Assembly: GCA_026027325.1 (NCBI GenBank) | Contig: JAMSLZ010000008.1 | Span: 1,240,001-1,304,000 of the forward strand | Direction of reading: 5' to 3' | DNA: 64,000 bases | DNA from: Actinomucor elegans | Taxonomy: Eukaryota > Mucoromycota > Mucoromycetes > Mucorales > Mucoraceae | Shown: piece by piece, positions 1-11,317 of the stretch | Numbering within the stretch: position 1 is the first letter of the stretch | Layout: every line of letters starts with the position of its first letter | The notes under the pieces: generated by a model | Told to the model about the DNA's origin: nothing | The model's database searches: none | The model's input: only the letters and a program-made list of their open reading frames with translations | Program-made: the position numbers and the translations under genes

Positions 1-1616
1 TATGCTTGTTCCACTTGCATCAAGGTAATTAATCTATTCGTAACACGTACTTGTATTAACAATCCTATAGGGTCACCGTTCATCTCATTGCAGCCACGTT
101 GATCGTCCACTATTTGAAATCCGTAAGAAAGGACGGCCTGTCACTCAGTGTACCTTTTGTAGAGATCTTCGAAAAACAAAGCAAGTACATATAAAGTGTG
201 CATGTAGTGATAAAAAGGGTAAATATATATAAAACGAGTAATATATACAATGTATTTATATATATTATAATAGAAACTCAAACTACGCTGCAACAGCCGC
301 TGTTAATCTACCGCAATACTACCTCTTCTACTGCAGATGATCAAGAGAAAAAGACAACTACTACTGTTGATAAGCAGTGTACCTGCCCCTCTACTGCTGC
401 TGCTGCTATAGCCGCTTCAAAAGCAACTCCTATGGTGCGCTCTTCTTCTGGTAATAGTAGTTCTTATCTCTCAAATCAGCAGCAAAAGCAACAGCAGCAA
501 CAGCAGCAGGATACCCCTACTCAGATGAACGTGACACGGGATACTCTACTGGCGCCACTCTGTCCTACCGCGCCCTCCGCCGTCAAAGAAGAAAACCTGT
601 CCTACTCATGGGCGTTGATCACCTCTCCATCGGCCAATCAGAACGACTTGCCCAGCACTTCGGCACCGTCCAATCAATTGTTTACAGATATGATGATGGA
701 TGAAGAAGAAAGCAATAGCAATCTTCATCTTGGATTCATTTTTCATAAACCTACTTCACAAAGGTTTTTGGATGGTCAGCCTCGTATACGTAGGCGTCGT
801 TCTGCCAAGCGTACTTCTACACCTAATCGCTTACCGATCAATGCACTTGTAGATACTACTTTGACAGTGGATACTCTGACTGAATATAATTTATCGACAC
901 CACCTTCCTCTGTTGTTTCTCCTCATCCTCCATCGTCTAATTCCTCTGCTATTGCTGCTTGCGAGCCTATGGATATGCAGTTTGATTATCTTACCGAACA
1001 ATTGGAGATTTTATCCAATACCAACGATAGTTTTATGGGTGATTTAGCCAATGCTGAAGAGTTAACTGCTATATTAAATAATGTACTACAAAAAGATGAT
1101 ACGGAGTCAGTCTCTTCTACTGCAAATAGTCACCGTTCTAATGTTTCAACCACTGTAGAACCCATAATTTCCCAGTCTACCCCTATTGCCAACCCTGCAA
1201 TGATCGCAAACACCTCCACCTCCACCTCCACCTCTACTTCCACTTCCACTGCTATGAACCGATCTCACTGTGGTAGTTTTGTTCCTAGATCTAAATGTTG
1301 TAAGCCTCTTGATGCTGCCGGTGGAGAATCCGTTGTTATCACAATTACACCACTTAATACTGCAAACACAGAGACAATTGATAAAGATAGGCAGCAGCTG
1401 TATCCTACCACTACGCGTATTGTCACTTGCTATTGCGGGAACCAATGTACTTGTCCTGGCTGCCTGGTGCATCCTGGTAACTTCTTTTTAGGTAGTGATC
1501 CTTATTCTGGTCCTTTAATCCCTTCCTCTTCTGCTTCTTCTTCTTGTTACGGCTCTGATGAAGAAGAACTTAATACTAATACTAATATGCTCAATCACTT
1601 TATGCCCTTTTCATAG
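1..1616 (+). CDS. Copper-fist transcription factor (5' end outside window)
   Basis: Copper-sensing DNA-binding regulator of the Ace1/Mac1/Cuf1 family, expected to act in the nucleus on copper or iron homeostasis genes. Coding exons read 1-24, 71-218 and 274-1616, with introns of 46 and 55 nt. The first two exons give a copper-fist: CSTCIKGH, then HCSHVDRP, KKGRPVTQC, CRDLRKTKQ and a CxC pair (CACSD). The start codon and first zinc ligand lie upstream of the window. A long Ser/Thr/Gln-rich linker follows, including poly-Gln near 480-510 and a Ser-Thr run near 1209-1250. Near the C-terminus a Cys cluster, CYCGNQCTCPGC followed by H (about 1428-1470), matches the CxCx3CxCx2Cx2H copper-sensing motif of Mac1-type factors. 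The fold and family are clear; whether it activates uptake or detoxification genes cannot be read from sequence. Confidence 0.93.
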
Positions 1617-1761
1617 AAAGAACTTTCTTTGCTTTTTATTTGTAAATAAATCTACTTGCTTTGCTCGCTCTTACGAAACGTTTCATAATTGAACTTTTAA
1701 AGACGCGCATTATTATATATTTCTCTTTCTTTTTTTCACTTTTTATTACATATAGAAAATT

Positions 1762-2468
1762 ATGGTAAGTGGACGCGTTTAAGCAAAACATCGCCTATTG
1801 ATACAATAATTATAATATATATATATATATTTGTGTATATAAAGACAGTGGCTGATCAAATGATGTTGGAAGAGGAAACACGAGAGGCTTTTTTGCTTCT
1901 TGATAAAGATAAAAATGGTACAATCGATATTTCAGAGCTTGGTGCTGTGATGAGGTCTTTAAACATGAATCCTACCGACTCCGAATTAAAGGATATGATT
2001 AACGAGGTAGATAGTAATCAGAATGGTACTATCGAATATGAAGAATTCGTCGCCATTTTATCAAGGTAACCCTCACAGAAAAAAAAAGATAAGGAGCGCG
2101 TCCATATTCATACCCCACATAGAAAACGCAGAGGTTCTGAAATCCAAGAAGAAATCAAAGAAGCCTTTCGAATGTGCGATAAAGATGGTAATGGTTACAT
2201 TTCAGAAGCAGAGCTACGTCATGCCTTGGCTTCAGTGGGTAGAGTATAGCAGCAAAGTTTGTATTGTAACTTTATTCAACTCGTGTTTTTTAAGGCGAAA
2301 AACTTTCGGAGAGTGAATTGAATGTAATGTTACGTGAAGCAGATACAGACGGCGATGGTCAAATCAACTATGAAGAGTTTGTCAAGATGTTGGTTAGTAT
2401 GCTTATTTAAATTGCTCAATCAGTGTAACTAACTTTCTTTTATTTTGTATGTAACAAAGGTGAAATAG
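1762..2468 (+). CDS. Calmodulin
   Basis: EF-hand calcium sensor. Five exons: 1762-1764, 1845-2065, 2123-2238, 2295-2392, 2460-2468, giving 148 residues, the usual calmodulin length. The first exon is only the ATG, as is common in fungal calmodulin genes. Four EF-hand loops are visible: [36 protein letters not shown] and [12 protein letters not shown], with the central linker after [12 protein letters not shown]. The last intron has a strong CTAAC branch point and leaves the ending MLVK; reading through it instead would end MLVSMLI. The N-terminal helix is two residues shorter than usual ([14 protein letters not shown]) and the first hand has Leu-Leu where Phe is normal. So it could be a diverged paralogue rather than the main calmodulin. 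Confidence 0.92.
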
Positions 2469-3550
2469 AATGTGAATCACAATATCTAAATAAAATAAAA
2501 GGACCTATTCAGCGATTAATCATCTTCTTGTATAATATAAAACGCGTCTTTTCTATCGTTCTACGCTCATAAAGCAGTTCGGAAAGGATTAAATATATTG
2601 ACTTATTATAAAACTAGTAAATATGCGTCTTTTTGTCTGAGTAAATTTGGGCTTTGTTGGTAAAACCTCATCTGCTTTCGCTGATTAGATACCTCGATTA
2701 AATGAGGTTATGAATCTATACTATTTCGGTCTAAATGAGGCATTTATTCAAGCCACAATAGCATGTCAATATATATTACTGTGCAACTTGCAAGCAGAAA
2801 ACTATTGTAGATTACAAGGTCATGGTCCTCCTTGTGTATTGGTTTCTTGATCTGAGTCTATGATAGGTTTATTGGGAGAAAGCTTAATTTTTGTGTCAGA
2901 TTCATGGCTGCAGTACTATTTAACCAAGTGACACATTACCCTGTATCAAGACTGCGCCGCTTCTACTGCTTGAAGCACTTTTTATTTATAGCGGACATCA
3001 CGAAACAAACGCATGTGAAACGGCTACTATCTAACGGTTACATTTATATATAGCATATCAATAAGGCACCGTGCCGTATCTTGACCACGGGAATATCTCA
3101 TTTCGAAAAAAAGAAAGAAAGAAACGACCTAAAGCTTTACTCTGGTATACTGTTTTAAACCTGCAAAGAGCGAGTTCAAACAGAGCAATTAGATACGTAG
3201 GTAGCACTGCAGCTTACAAAGCGCCATTAATAGATTTTTTTGTCTGAACCGCGACAGTTTATGCAACTAATTGAGAAATCCAGGTTCATGAGATTGGTGA
3301 AGTTTATAATAGAAACAAGTAACAGCGGAGGATTTTCAAATTAAATCCCCTTTGGCTTGTTGAAGAATACCAAAGATAAAACGGGGCAGTTTAAACCTAC
3401 TCTTACATAAGGTTCATCCTGAGTACGGACTACATAACAGACACAATATTAAAGAGCCGACATATTTGAGGTGAATTGTTATATGGGACACTTGTATTAT
3501 ACAATTCATCGTTAATAAGTAAACCATATTAATTTTGGTCAATTATATAT

Positions 3551-3660
3551 TCTAACAGATGTAGTGAGTCATTCTGAGCAGGTCCCAGTAATTAGATGCG
3601 ACACTAAATTGGGATTGGTCAAAGGTCTATAGACTAGAGGTCATGTTTTGATCGAACTGT
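3551..3660 (-). repeat. ~170-nt dispersed repeat, single copy
   Basis: Reverse-orientation copy of the intergenic repeat family. Recognisable blocks are AGATGTAGTGAGTCATTCTGA, shortened here to its core GTCATTCTGAGCAGG, followed by AATTAGATGCGACAC and a GG(A/T)TTGG..GGTCTA end. Confidence 0.5.
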
Positions 3661-4049
3661 CTCATATCCTCCGTTATTATCGAATGCATCCCCTTTTTGA
3701 TTGAAGATTCATGCTATGATGTATGTTATAAACCGCACATCTTTAACTCTCTTGATAACTGTCCACTAATAAGCTATTACACAACCCACATATTATGAGC
3801 CAGCTTTCTTGATATGTGGCCAAAGATCCTATATGTAAATGTTTTAGATTAATCATTCCTTAATGGGAATCAACGATATATTATTACAATACAGAGCGCG
3901 TTCTTAATGGTGCTGATTGAGTATATGTTAATAAGCATCAATTTACAGGTGGACATATAAGACGTTTATTTTTCTTTGCCATGAAGACTTTCTCGTATCT
4001 TTAAATGCTAAAGTGATATTTTTGATCCAGCCCCTTTATAATAAAAACA

Positions 4050-4240
4050 TTCTATACCCGTGAATATGTAAACACATTTTCTTTGGGTTTTATCATATAT
4101 GAAATAAGTGAAGTATGGCTGTATCCATTAAATCGTCATACGTGATCCTTTCATTGAAAATGACTATCACATAAAGAAGATGATTCACAAATATTGCACC
4201 ATAAGATGCACAGTTTAATTATACAAGAATTTGATTTGTT
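4050..4240 (+). repeat. Dispersed repeat C, copy 1
   Basis: Shares an ordered set of blocks with 8360-8540. These are ATGTAAACA, TTTTATCATATATGAAATAAGTG (core TGAAATAAGTG), ATATGG-like TATGGCTGTAT, a TGATTCAC block and TTATACAAGAA. The two copies are clearly diverged. Origin is unknown. Confidence 0.45.
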
Positions 4241-6549
4241 TGTGGATACTGATACCATGTCTTTAGTTTTAAACATACCAATGTTTTTGAGCTTTTTAAA
4301 ACGTTTCAAATCGTCCAAAAAATTAGGATATTCATGATTTGCTCCACTAATATTCTTCTTCAAAACTTTCTTAACAGTTTTTGAGAAAATTTTGTTAGGT
4401 TTATTATGATAGCTTTCATTTAAAAAGCCTTTAGAGCAGGCTGGCCCTCCATACTTAAGTTGGTGAAGCTGCTATGTACATATGGCACGTTATTTAGATA
4501 ATCGCTGAAGCATAATATTAGCATCATAACCAACCATATAATATATGTTAATCTATGTGATAATAAGACTATCAAATGTTTGAAACATTTCAGAACAGCC
4601 AAAAATAAAGATATACATTTTTTTCTTTTAAAATATTGCTTTCTGAACCTCTATTGACAAATATTATAGGGCCAAGTGCTATGCATATGTTGTGACATTT
4701 TTCGTTTTACGAAGTATTATAATAAATTGAACGAATAAAAAAAATCGCTTTACTATAAATATAATATATTTAGTTTATAGTAAAGGTGGTAGAGCGCTTT
4801 TTATTCCATTATACACCATTTCATGGGGAAATTAGCATTAATATTTGTGAAAAATCGATGTAAATAGGGTACGGTATCGCAATCACGAAGTATCTTGTGC
4901 TTTTAAAGTCTTTTTAATGCAACTCTGAAATCAAAGCTTGGGTTGGCGGCTTTGAGACAAAATTAAGGTTTGGTACATCTAAGCCAGAAAGTACGCTACT
5001 TCTTTGTTTTTTAAAAACGACATCAAATTATACCAAAAGCCTAAGAGTTACTGAAGTAAATACTAGGGGAGATATATTGATGCGACATTGTTGAAAATAA
5101 TTTTGTATAGATTTAGTGAAACAAAAAAAAAAACTACATTTACTAGATCGCAGCAAATGCCATATTTCGATGTATTTTGATGGTAGTTCAGAGTTTGTGT
5201 TAATTCAGTGGAAACACGATCTCCGTGTTAATTTGATTCATGCATTATGCTACTTCTGTTAAGAATTATTTTTGACATGATGATGTTAGCTTATCAAAGA
5301 TACCTTGGCAATAGAATTTAGCAATATATTATCAGTTACAGAAAGGAATTATTAAACATCATAACTTTTGATCAAATTTTCTTTAAAAGCGAATGTATAT
5401 ATGGGCTTTAAATAACATTGAATACCACCATCATTAGTTATTTGCTTTAAACTACATTGAAGTGCAACCGATTCTAACAATAAAAATATTATTTGTGTTA
5501 CTCCTAACACTTAATAAAGAGTACATAATTACTCTTGCTTTATAGATAAACTGAACAGAAATCTCGCAAACTCAGCATTTACTATATGTCTACTAGGATT
5601 TCATTCTTTTATTTTGTAACTTATTACACAAAGTACCAGCCTTTGTTAATTAACTGTTTGCAAGTTGAAATTTATTTTATATTACGCTCGTCAAAGAATC
5701 CCAGAATATGTACATAAAGGATATATACTTGGAACTTAAAACCAAAAACGTTAGAGGGCTTTAAAATCTTCGTTTTTCATCGTGCAATCATCAAAATAGG
5801 GCCATTGGAAAGCGTCTTCATTCTGTTAAGCTACACTCAGAGAATAAACAATTTTCACGAGAAGCATATTTGTAATATCAAAGCGATAATTCATCAGTCG
5901 TTTGATACTTCCCTTTCAAATTAGAGATAACCAATGCATACTATTCTTTAGCACATAATAACCTCAAAAAAAGTTAATTTACTAAGATATTCACGTATTG
6001 TTTGTATATAGTCTTACCGAGAATTAAATGTATATCATGCTTGCTTATTGATACAGCCAAGGTTTTTAAATTTTATCTTGAGAATACTAAATTACAATTG
6101 CTTCATACTACTTAAGTATTATTCCATCTTTGAGTTTTAATCAGCAGCATTTATTATCTAGATAATAGCCTAGTACGTAAAGATTAGCCAAGTACCTGTA
6201 ATACTAATACTTTATTTGTTCAGAAGAACTTGACTGCTAACACCATAGACGTTTTATGTCTTGATATATATATTTGATTGTATTAAGCTACAAATAGAAC
6301 AGATACTTAGATAATTAAAGCTAACGGAATGATGTACCATGAAACTTAAGAAAAATCATGTTATGGAACAAGCGTCAAAGTTCTTGTTTTCTATGGTTGT
6401 GTGTATTACACACTAAAAATACATCAATAGCCACCATAAGGATATAAGATTTTGATGGATAATAATAATGTATGGAAGGTATGCTAATATGAAAGTACCA
6501 ATTCAATCGATGCCAAAAAAAAAAGCAAATATCTGACTAATTAATATAT

Positions 6550-7330
6550 TTTGCCGTAGTAGAGAAGGAAATTAGGATTCAGCTACCTCTATTCAATAAA
6601 GATCAAGAAAATCTCGCAGCAGCACTGGTGGCTAACATGACTTTAAATTGTTTTCTAATGGCACTAAAGACTGTCAAGGTATAATTTATAACATGGTTTT
6701 ATTTGTCGCATTTCAATGTACATAGTGACATTTTCTAGGTCGCATGAAAGATACTAGAATCAGGTCAAGCGTGGTATCCAGGCTACTGGATGAGATGTCG
6801 AAACCTATTAATCACTTCATACACGGTAATATTAACATACAATCTAGTACTATACAGCTGAACAGTGAGATCTTATCTCAGTTATCCATCAATGATGCAG
6901 CAACGATGGATATCTGAAGACGCGCAATTGACAGGTCCGGGTTCTATCTGCTTTTACTGTTGCTCCTCTTTACTAATTAAGACCATAATTCTTCCACACT
7001 TCCATCATCTTATGCAAAGGAATAAAATGTTCAATGATTCTTTGCTCATTGACTTCCAAACATGAGTATATTTTCATTCTATTATTAATTTGTTGATGTT
7101 CATAATCCATTTTTGGCAGAGCGATAAATGATGGCGGTATGGATTGCGGAAACCTATTCATACATCAGTTTATGCTAGACCTGGATGCCAGAATGCACAA
7201 TGGCGAGCTGATTAATTCTTGTAACTCAATAATTTTGAATGATACGGTGGTAGCTGCAAGTTTCAGTATGCTTTCACCAAAGTCAGACGGCTACTTCCTC
7301 CAGCCATCTTATCACTGTTGAATGATCCTT
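6550..7330 (+). pseudogene. Decayed protein-like frames, unknown family
   Basis: Two adjoining open stretches look protein-like but do not join into a gene. One, about 6550-6682, reads RIQLPLFNKDQENLAAALV and ends ALKTVK at a GT that could be a donor. The other, about 6730-6930, contains SRLLDEMSKPINHF and LSINDAATMDI and then hits a stop. The AG between them gives the wrong phase. A further short frame follows (7139-7321). I do not recognise the family; a relic of a gene or element is an inference. Confidence 0.25.
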
Positions 7331-8359
7331 CTTCTTCTTTCCATCCTGGTGAAGCTTCTTCTGGCCATCTTCTGAGATATACCAGATAAGAGCAACATAT
7401 ATCAGAGCACTAATGACCGGGTAAACCTAAAGGAAGACGGCGAAGTGTTTTGACTCTCTCGAGATTTCTTCTAGAAAGTAACTCTAGTGAAAAGAGTTCG
7501 TATGTGGCCTTCCCTTATGGGAAAATACGATTTCCTATTACTCGAATAGTTTGTTCTTGCTTAAATGCCACACCAGAACAAAAGTACCCGAGTAGTGAAA
7601 ATTGGATGCCGCATTTATAAGCATTACCAACACATACAAGTTAAATGCTCTTGTTCATTTAGGTAAATTTGACCCCTTCAAGGAAAGCCCTAAATGAACC
7701 AAGCTATATTAATTATAACTTAATAAAATTACAGACGTTTACATACATAGCCATACATCAATATACACAAGTGTCAGAAGTAATCAAATTAAAGCAGGGA
7801 TATATAAAAACATTTAATACACAGAAAAAAACTATATATTATCTATAGACGTTTTTCGATGAGAGTAATTCTCCATTGATTAAACTGTAGCTATGTACAA
7901 TAATCCTGATGAATTTAGTGGTTCATTTTGAACACGCAGAGTTAACCGGATGCGTCATTTGGCCGGATTACTCGGGAAATCTAGAGATTATTGAATCTAA
8001 TAATTTGAATATGGCAAATCAGCAGTAATTTTTTTTTAGAGTATTTGACAAATGCGATATTGAAAAATGCTTGATTCTGGAAAATTTGGTAAAAAGGTTC
8101 CCTTGGTTCAAGTTTTTTACATTACATTTAATTTTATGAAGAGTGATGATGGTATTATTGAGGTATTGTCTGATAATAAGACACGTTTTTGATGTTTATA
8201 AAAGATTTTTCGAGGCGAAATTTATAGTACTATTTTATCTGCCATAATTCAGCATACAGTGATGTTTAGTTTGTCGCTTAAAATCAATTAAATAAGATCC
8301 AAATATTCTGCGCTACTTTTGACTTTGCATATCACTAATGTAAACTTCCCATGTTTATG

Positions 8360-8540
8360 CACATGTAAACATTCTTTTCTGGATTTTATTGTATATAAAA
8401 TAAGTGAGATATGGTTGTATTCACAAAAATTCTGAATTCAACCTTTTGTCAAAATACCTTGATCATTCAAAGAAAATAGTTGATTCACTTTGCATTATAA
8501 ACCGCGCAACTTATTTTTCTATACAAATGTAAGTAATGAC
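8360..8540 (+). repeat. Dispersed repeat C, copy 2
   Basis: Partner of 4050-4240. It reads ATGTAAACATTC, then ATAAAATAAGTGAGATATGG, a later TTGATTCAC block and TTCTATACAAATG in the same order and similar spacing. Confidence 0.45.
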
Positions 8541-8663
8541 AAGTAATTCGCATATCAACTTTTCTTCTATTAAGATGGCATCAAAGCCTATAACAAAAAG
8601 GTATGGACAACGCTGATAATTATAATCTATTGTCTCCAACCAATATCGAGAAAATTTCATAGG

Positions 8664-8765
8664 AGTGGTGGCATCTTGTTGTATGAGTTTTTGGCGGTGT
8701 TAAAAGCCATTCGGAGACATGCTCCTAATGCAGTTTTGTTTCATGCATATCGAAGTGTACATTGA
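8664..8765 (+). pseudogene. Short protein-like relic, unknown family
   Basis: An open stretch reading SGGILLYEFLAVLKAIRR then HAPNAVLFHAYRSVH and a stop, following a TTCATAG that could be an acceptor. The composition looks like real protein but no intact upstream exon can be attached: the candidate start near 8575 is followed by stops. Confidence 0.25.
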
Positions 8766-9084
8766 AATTCCCATATTTTTTTTCTCCCGTAGAGATGGGG
8801 CAAGTAATTGTTTTTAAGCATGGAAGATGGTATTAGATTCTGTAGGGAATACCTACTGGACTTATGCTATCGTTACTTTCAGGATAGGCGAGTCATCCAC
8901 TCCGAAGCCGCTATATCTTTTAAACTATTGTTTCCCTATAATAATAAACTAAAATGCCCAAACATACCTTACGAAATCAAGGTAAAAAGCGAAATCCCAT
9001 CATATAATAAAAATGCGTATGTTACTATATTATGATTTGTTATTAAAAAGGAAAGAGTAGTATAAATAGAAGATTATTGAATTA

Positions 9085-10973
9085 TTATAATAGCAATGTC
9101 ATTGAGATCATCATCGAAATATAAAAGATGCTTTCCCATTGAACAGGAACTCGATTATTTGCAGTGTTTGTAGATCCAGATCCATTAGTAATCACTCCAT
9201 TGGCTCCTGTAGTACGATTTACAGGGACAGCTGTATCTTTATACTGACATTCTGTAGACGAGCAAAGACAAGAATTTCTAATAGGGTCCCACCATTTGGT
9301 ACTAATAGTAGTTAATTAGAACATATGCCTTGTTAAGATTTTATAATAACTTACTCGCAGTTATTTGGAAGTGGATATCTAAACCCTATTGAACCGTTTT
9401 GTGCGGCTGTAGAAGGACTAGGCGTATCCAAAGTAGGAGCAGTACTTGGACAGTTGAAACATGTATTAAACGTAGTTGTACCAAAGTTACAGCTACAGAA
9501 TCCACGAGTTAGACTACATTCAGCAAGCATGAGATATGTGTTTTTGTTTACCTGTTTAAAAGGCCATCATCAATATTGGCGTTATTATCATCGTCAAGTC
9601 CATTACAAATTTCTTTGGAAATAACAGGTTGCTCACAACGCATATAGTCTTGTTTCCCCAACTCGGATGATTTGACTGGGTTCTTCATCCATTGCAACAA
9701 CTGTTGGTTTGTAACAAACCAAACATCCGGCTTCTCGGATAATGTTTTGATCAAAGAAACTAAACCATCCAACTTGGGTGCTGGATCCGGTAGGCCGGGA
9801 TAGCCAGTTAAATGAGCTAATAATATGCATATCAGTAAGTTTCTTGATCTCTCTTTTAGTTCATGACTTACTAGGATGAACGTAGATACCAAATGGCTGC
9901 CTTCCTCCATTATAGTGTTTATTAAAAGTATCAAGGCTCCATTTTGTAACGTCTTCTGGTTGCCCAGCAATATAGACATCCATTAGTTGAGGTGTACTCA
10001 TATTATCAAGCACGGCATACATAGGGATCTCCCAAAGACCTGGAATTTTGGATTGACCAGCGCCACAGATACCGCTCCAGCAATCGTTGGCCATGCCATA
10101 ATCCAGTGTATATGGCCAATAAGCATCATCTTGTAAAGCACTAGAACTGGAATCATAGAGGAAACCAAGCTTGGATAAATGATTTAAGGTCTCTTTGGTG
10201 TAATTCAAGAAAGGCGCACGAAAGCCCTGAATCTTTCCGTTGGGAACACCGCCAAACGTATTTAACATTTGCTTACAGCTCATGATTTCCTCTACAAAGA
10301 AAACAACAAAAAAGGAGGGAGAAGAAAGGGGAAGCTTTTAGCCAATGAATCAAGGTCAATTGAGTTATATAAACTTACTATCTGAAGGTGTTCCAACATG
10401 TGAGAATGTGTGGCTACAGAATGTGTTATTAAAACAAAGTTTTTTGAAAGGACCATACTACTGCTTACTCGGCTATTTCGTTTCCAGAAGAGTACCACTG
10501 CTGTACTAATGAGAAATCTGTATACTGCATAGAGACATACCTATGAGATAAAGAAAGTCAATTTCTACTGCTACTGTTTTTTATGCTAATTATTACCATG
10601 TACCTCGACCAGAGCAACCATTTGGGTTTCTATTTCATATGCAGTAAAGATCATAAGCACACTATTGAAATTACAAGCAAATAACATACGTGACATTAAG
10701 CATCTTTTTTGCTGTCTTGTAAAGTTGAGGCTGAATTGAATCATCAAATGTTACTGTGACAAACTGAGGGGTATCAGCCGGTGCAAGACCATTAGGCGGG
10801 CTTTTGGAGGCACAAACACATCCGTTAGCGAGTTTACAGACATTTGGATCGCAAGAATAAGTAGAGATAGTTGCCCCTGTTCTAACCGTGTTACCTTCCG
10901 ACTGAGCAAATGACTTAGTTACAAATAGCAATGCCACAGTCGAAATAGCAATCGAAATACGTTGGAGCTTCAT
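9085..10973 (-). CDS. Chitin/polysaccharide deacetylase (CE4), secreted
   Basis: Predicted to remove N-acetyl groups from chitin in the cell wall, giving chitosan, a major wall polymer of Mucoromycota. Eight exons (10973-10690, 10629-10597, 10540-10469, 10413-10379, 10291-9872, 9816-9552, 9513-9355, 9301-9085) give about 494 residues. The start chosen (MKLQRISIAISTVALLF) begins a signal peptide ending near FAQS; an in-frame ATG further upstream lies before it and is disfavoured. CE4 motifs are TFDDS (catalytic Asp pair), HTFSH (metal His), RAPFLNY, and the late YVHP segment. A Cys-rich region with a CNGLDDDNN loop follows, then a Ser/Thr/Asn-rich stretch and a C-terminal hydrophobic tail (FYISMMISMTLLL), consistent with a GPI-anchor signal. 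The second Asp motif is TFDDSI rather than TFDDGP, a known variant type in fungi. Confidence 0.93.
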
Positions 10974-11317
10974 ATTGTATATAGAAGAGAAGAAAGTGAG
11001 AAGAAAGCGAGTACATACTGATATAAACTTTTTTTCTCCTATATGCATAGGTGCGACGACAGTTCAAAGGTGGTTTGGTTTAGGAGTTAGCAGCAAGGGA
11101 TCTCTTTCTCTCTCTTACTCTCTATAAATCCAAAGAAGAAGCAACAAGTAAACTAATGCGCTCCTTGGTTTGTTTTCATGATATATGCACTCCGTTTATA
11201 CTACTTTGTAATCCTATTTGATTCTAGAGTGTATAACGAAGATGGAGAGGTTGTGTGTTTATTAGGTATTACTATACTACAATTCCTGTTTGCAGCATCT
11301 AGTATAAAAGATCTAAT

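Larger units (their letters stand above)
2469..9084. other. Long AT-rich spacer without a supported gene
   Basis: No convincing complete gene is seen on either strand. It contains one reverse-strand copy of the ~170-nt repeat family (3551-3660), a pair of similar ~200-nt segments (4050-4240 and 8360-8540), decayed protein-like frames near 6550-7330 and 8664-8765, and a 10-bp inverted repeat (7653-7662 with 7690-7699). Short open frames at 8808-9035 and elsewhere show no recognisable motif. Confidence 0.6.

Noticed and set aside
1146..1472. Minus-strand and alternate-frame ORFs over the copper-fist gene
   Set aside because: Shadows of the Ser/Thr repeat of the real gene, with low-complexity translation.
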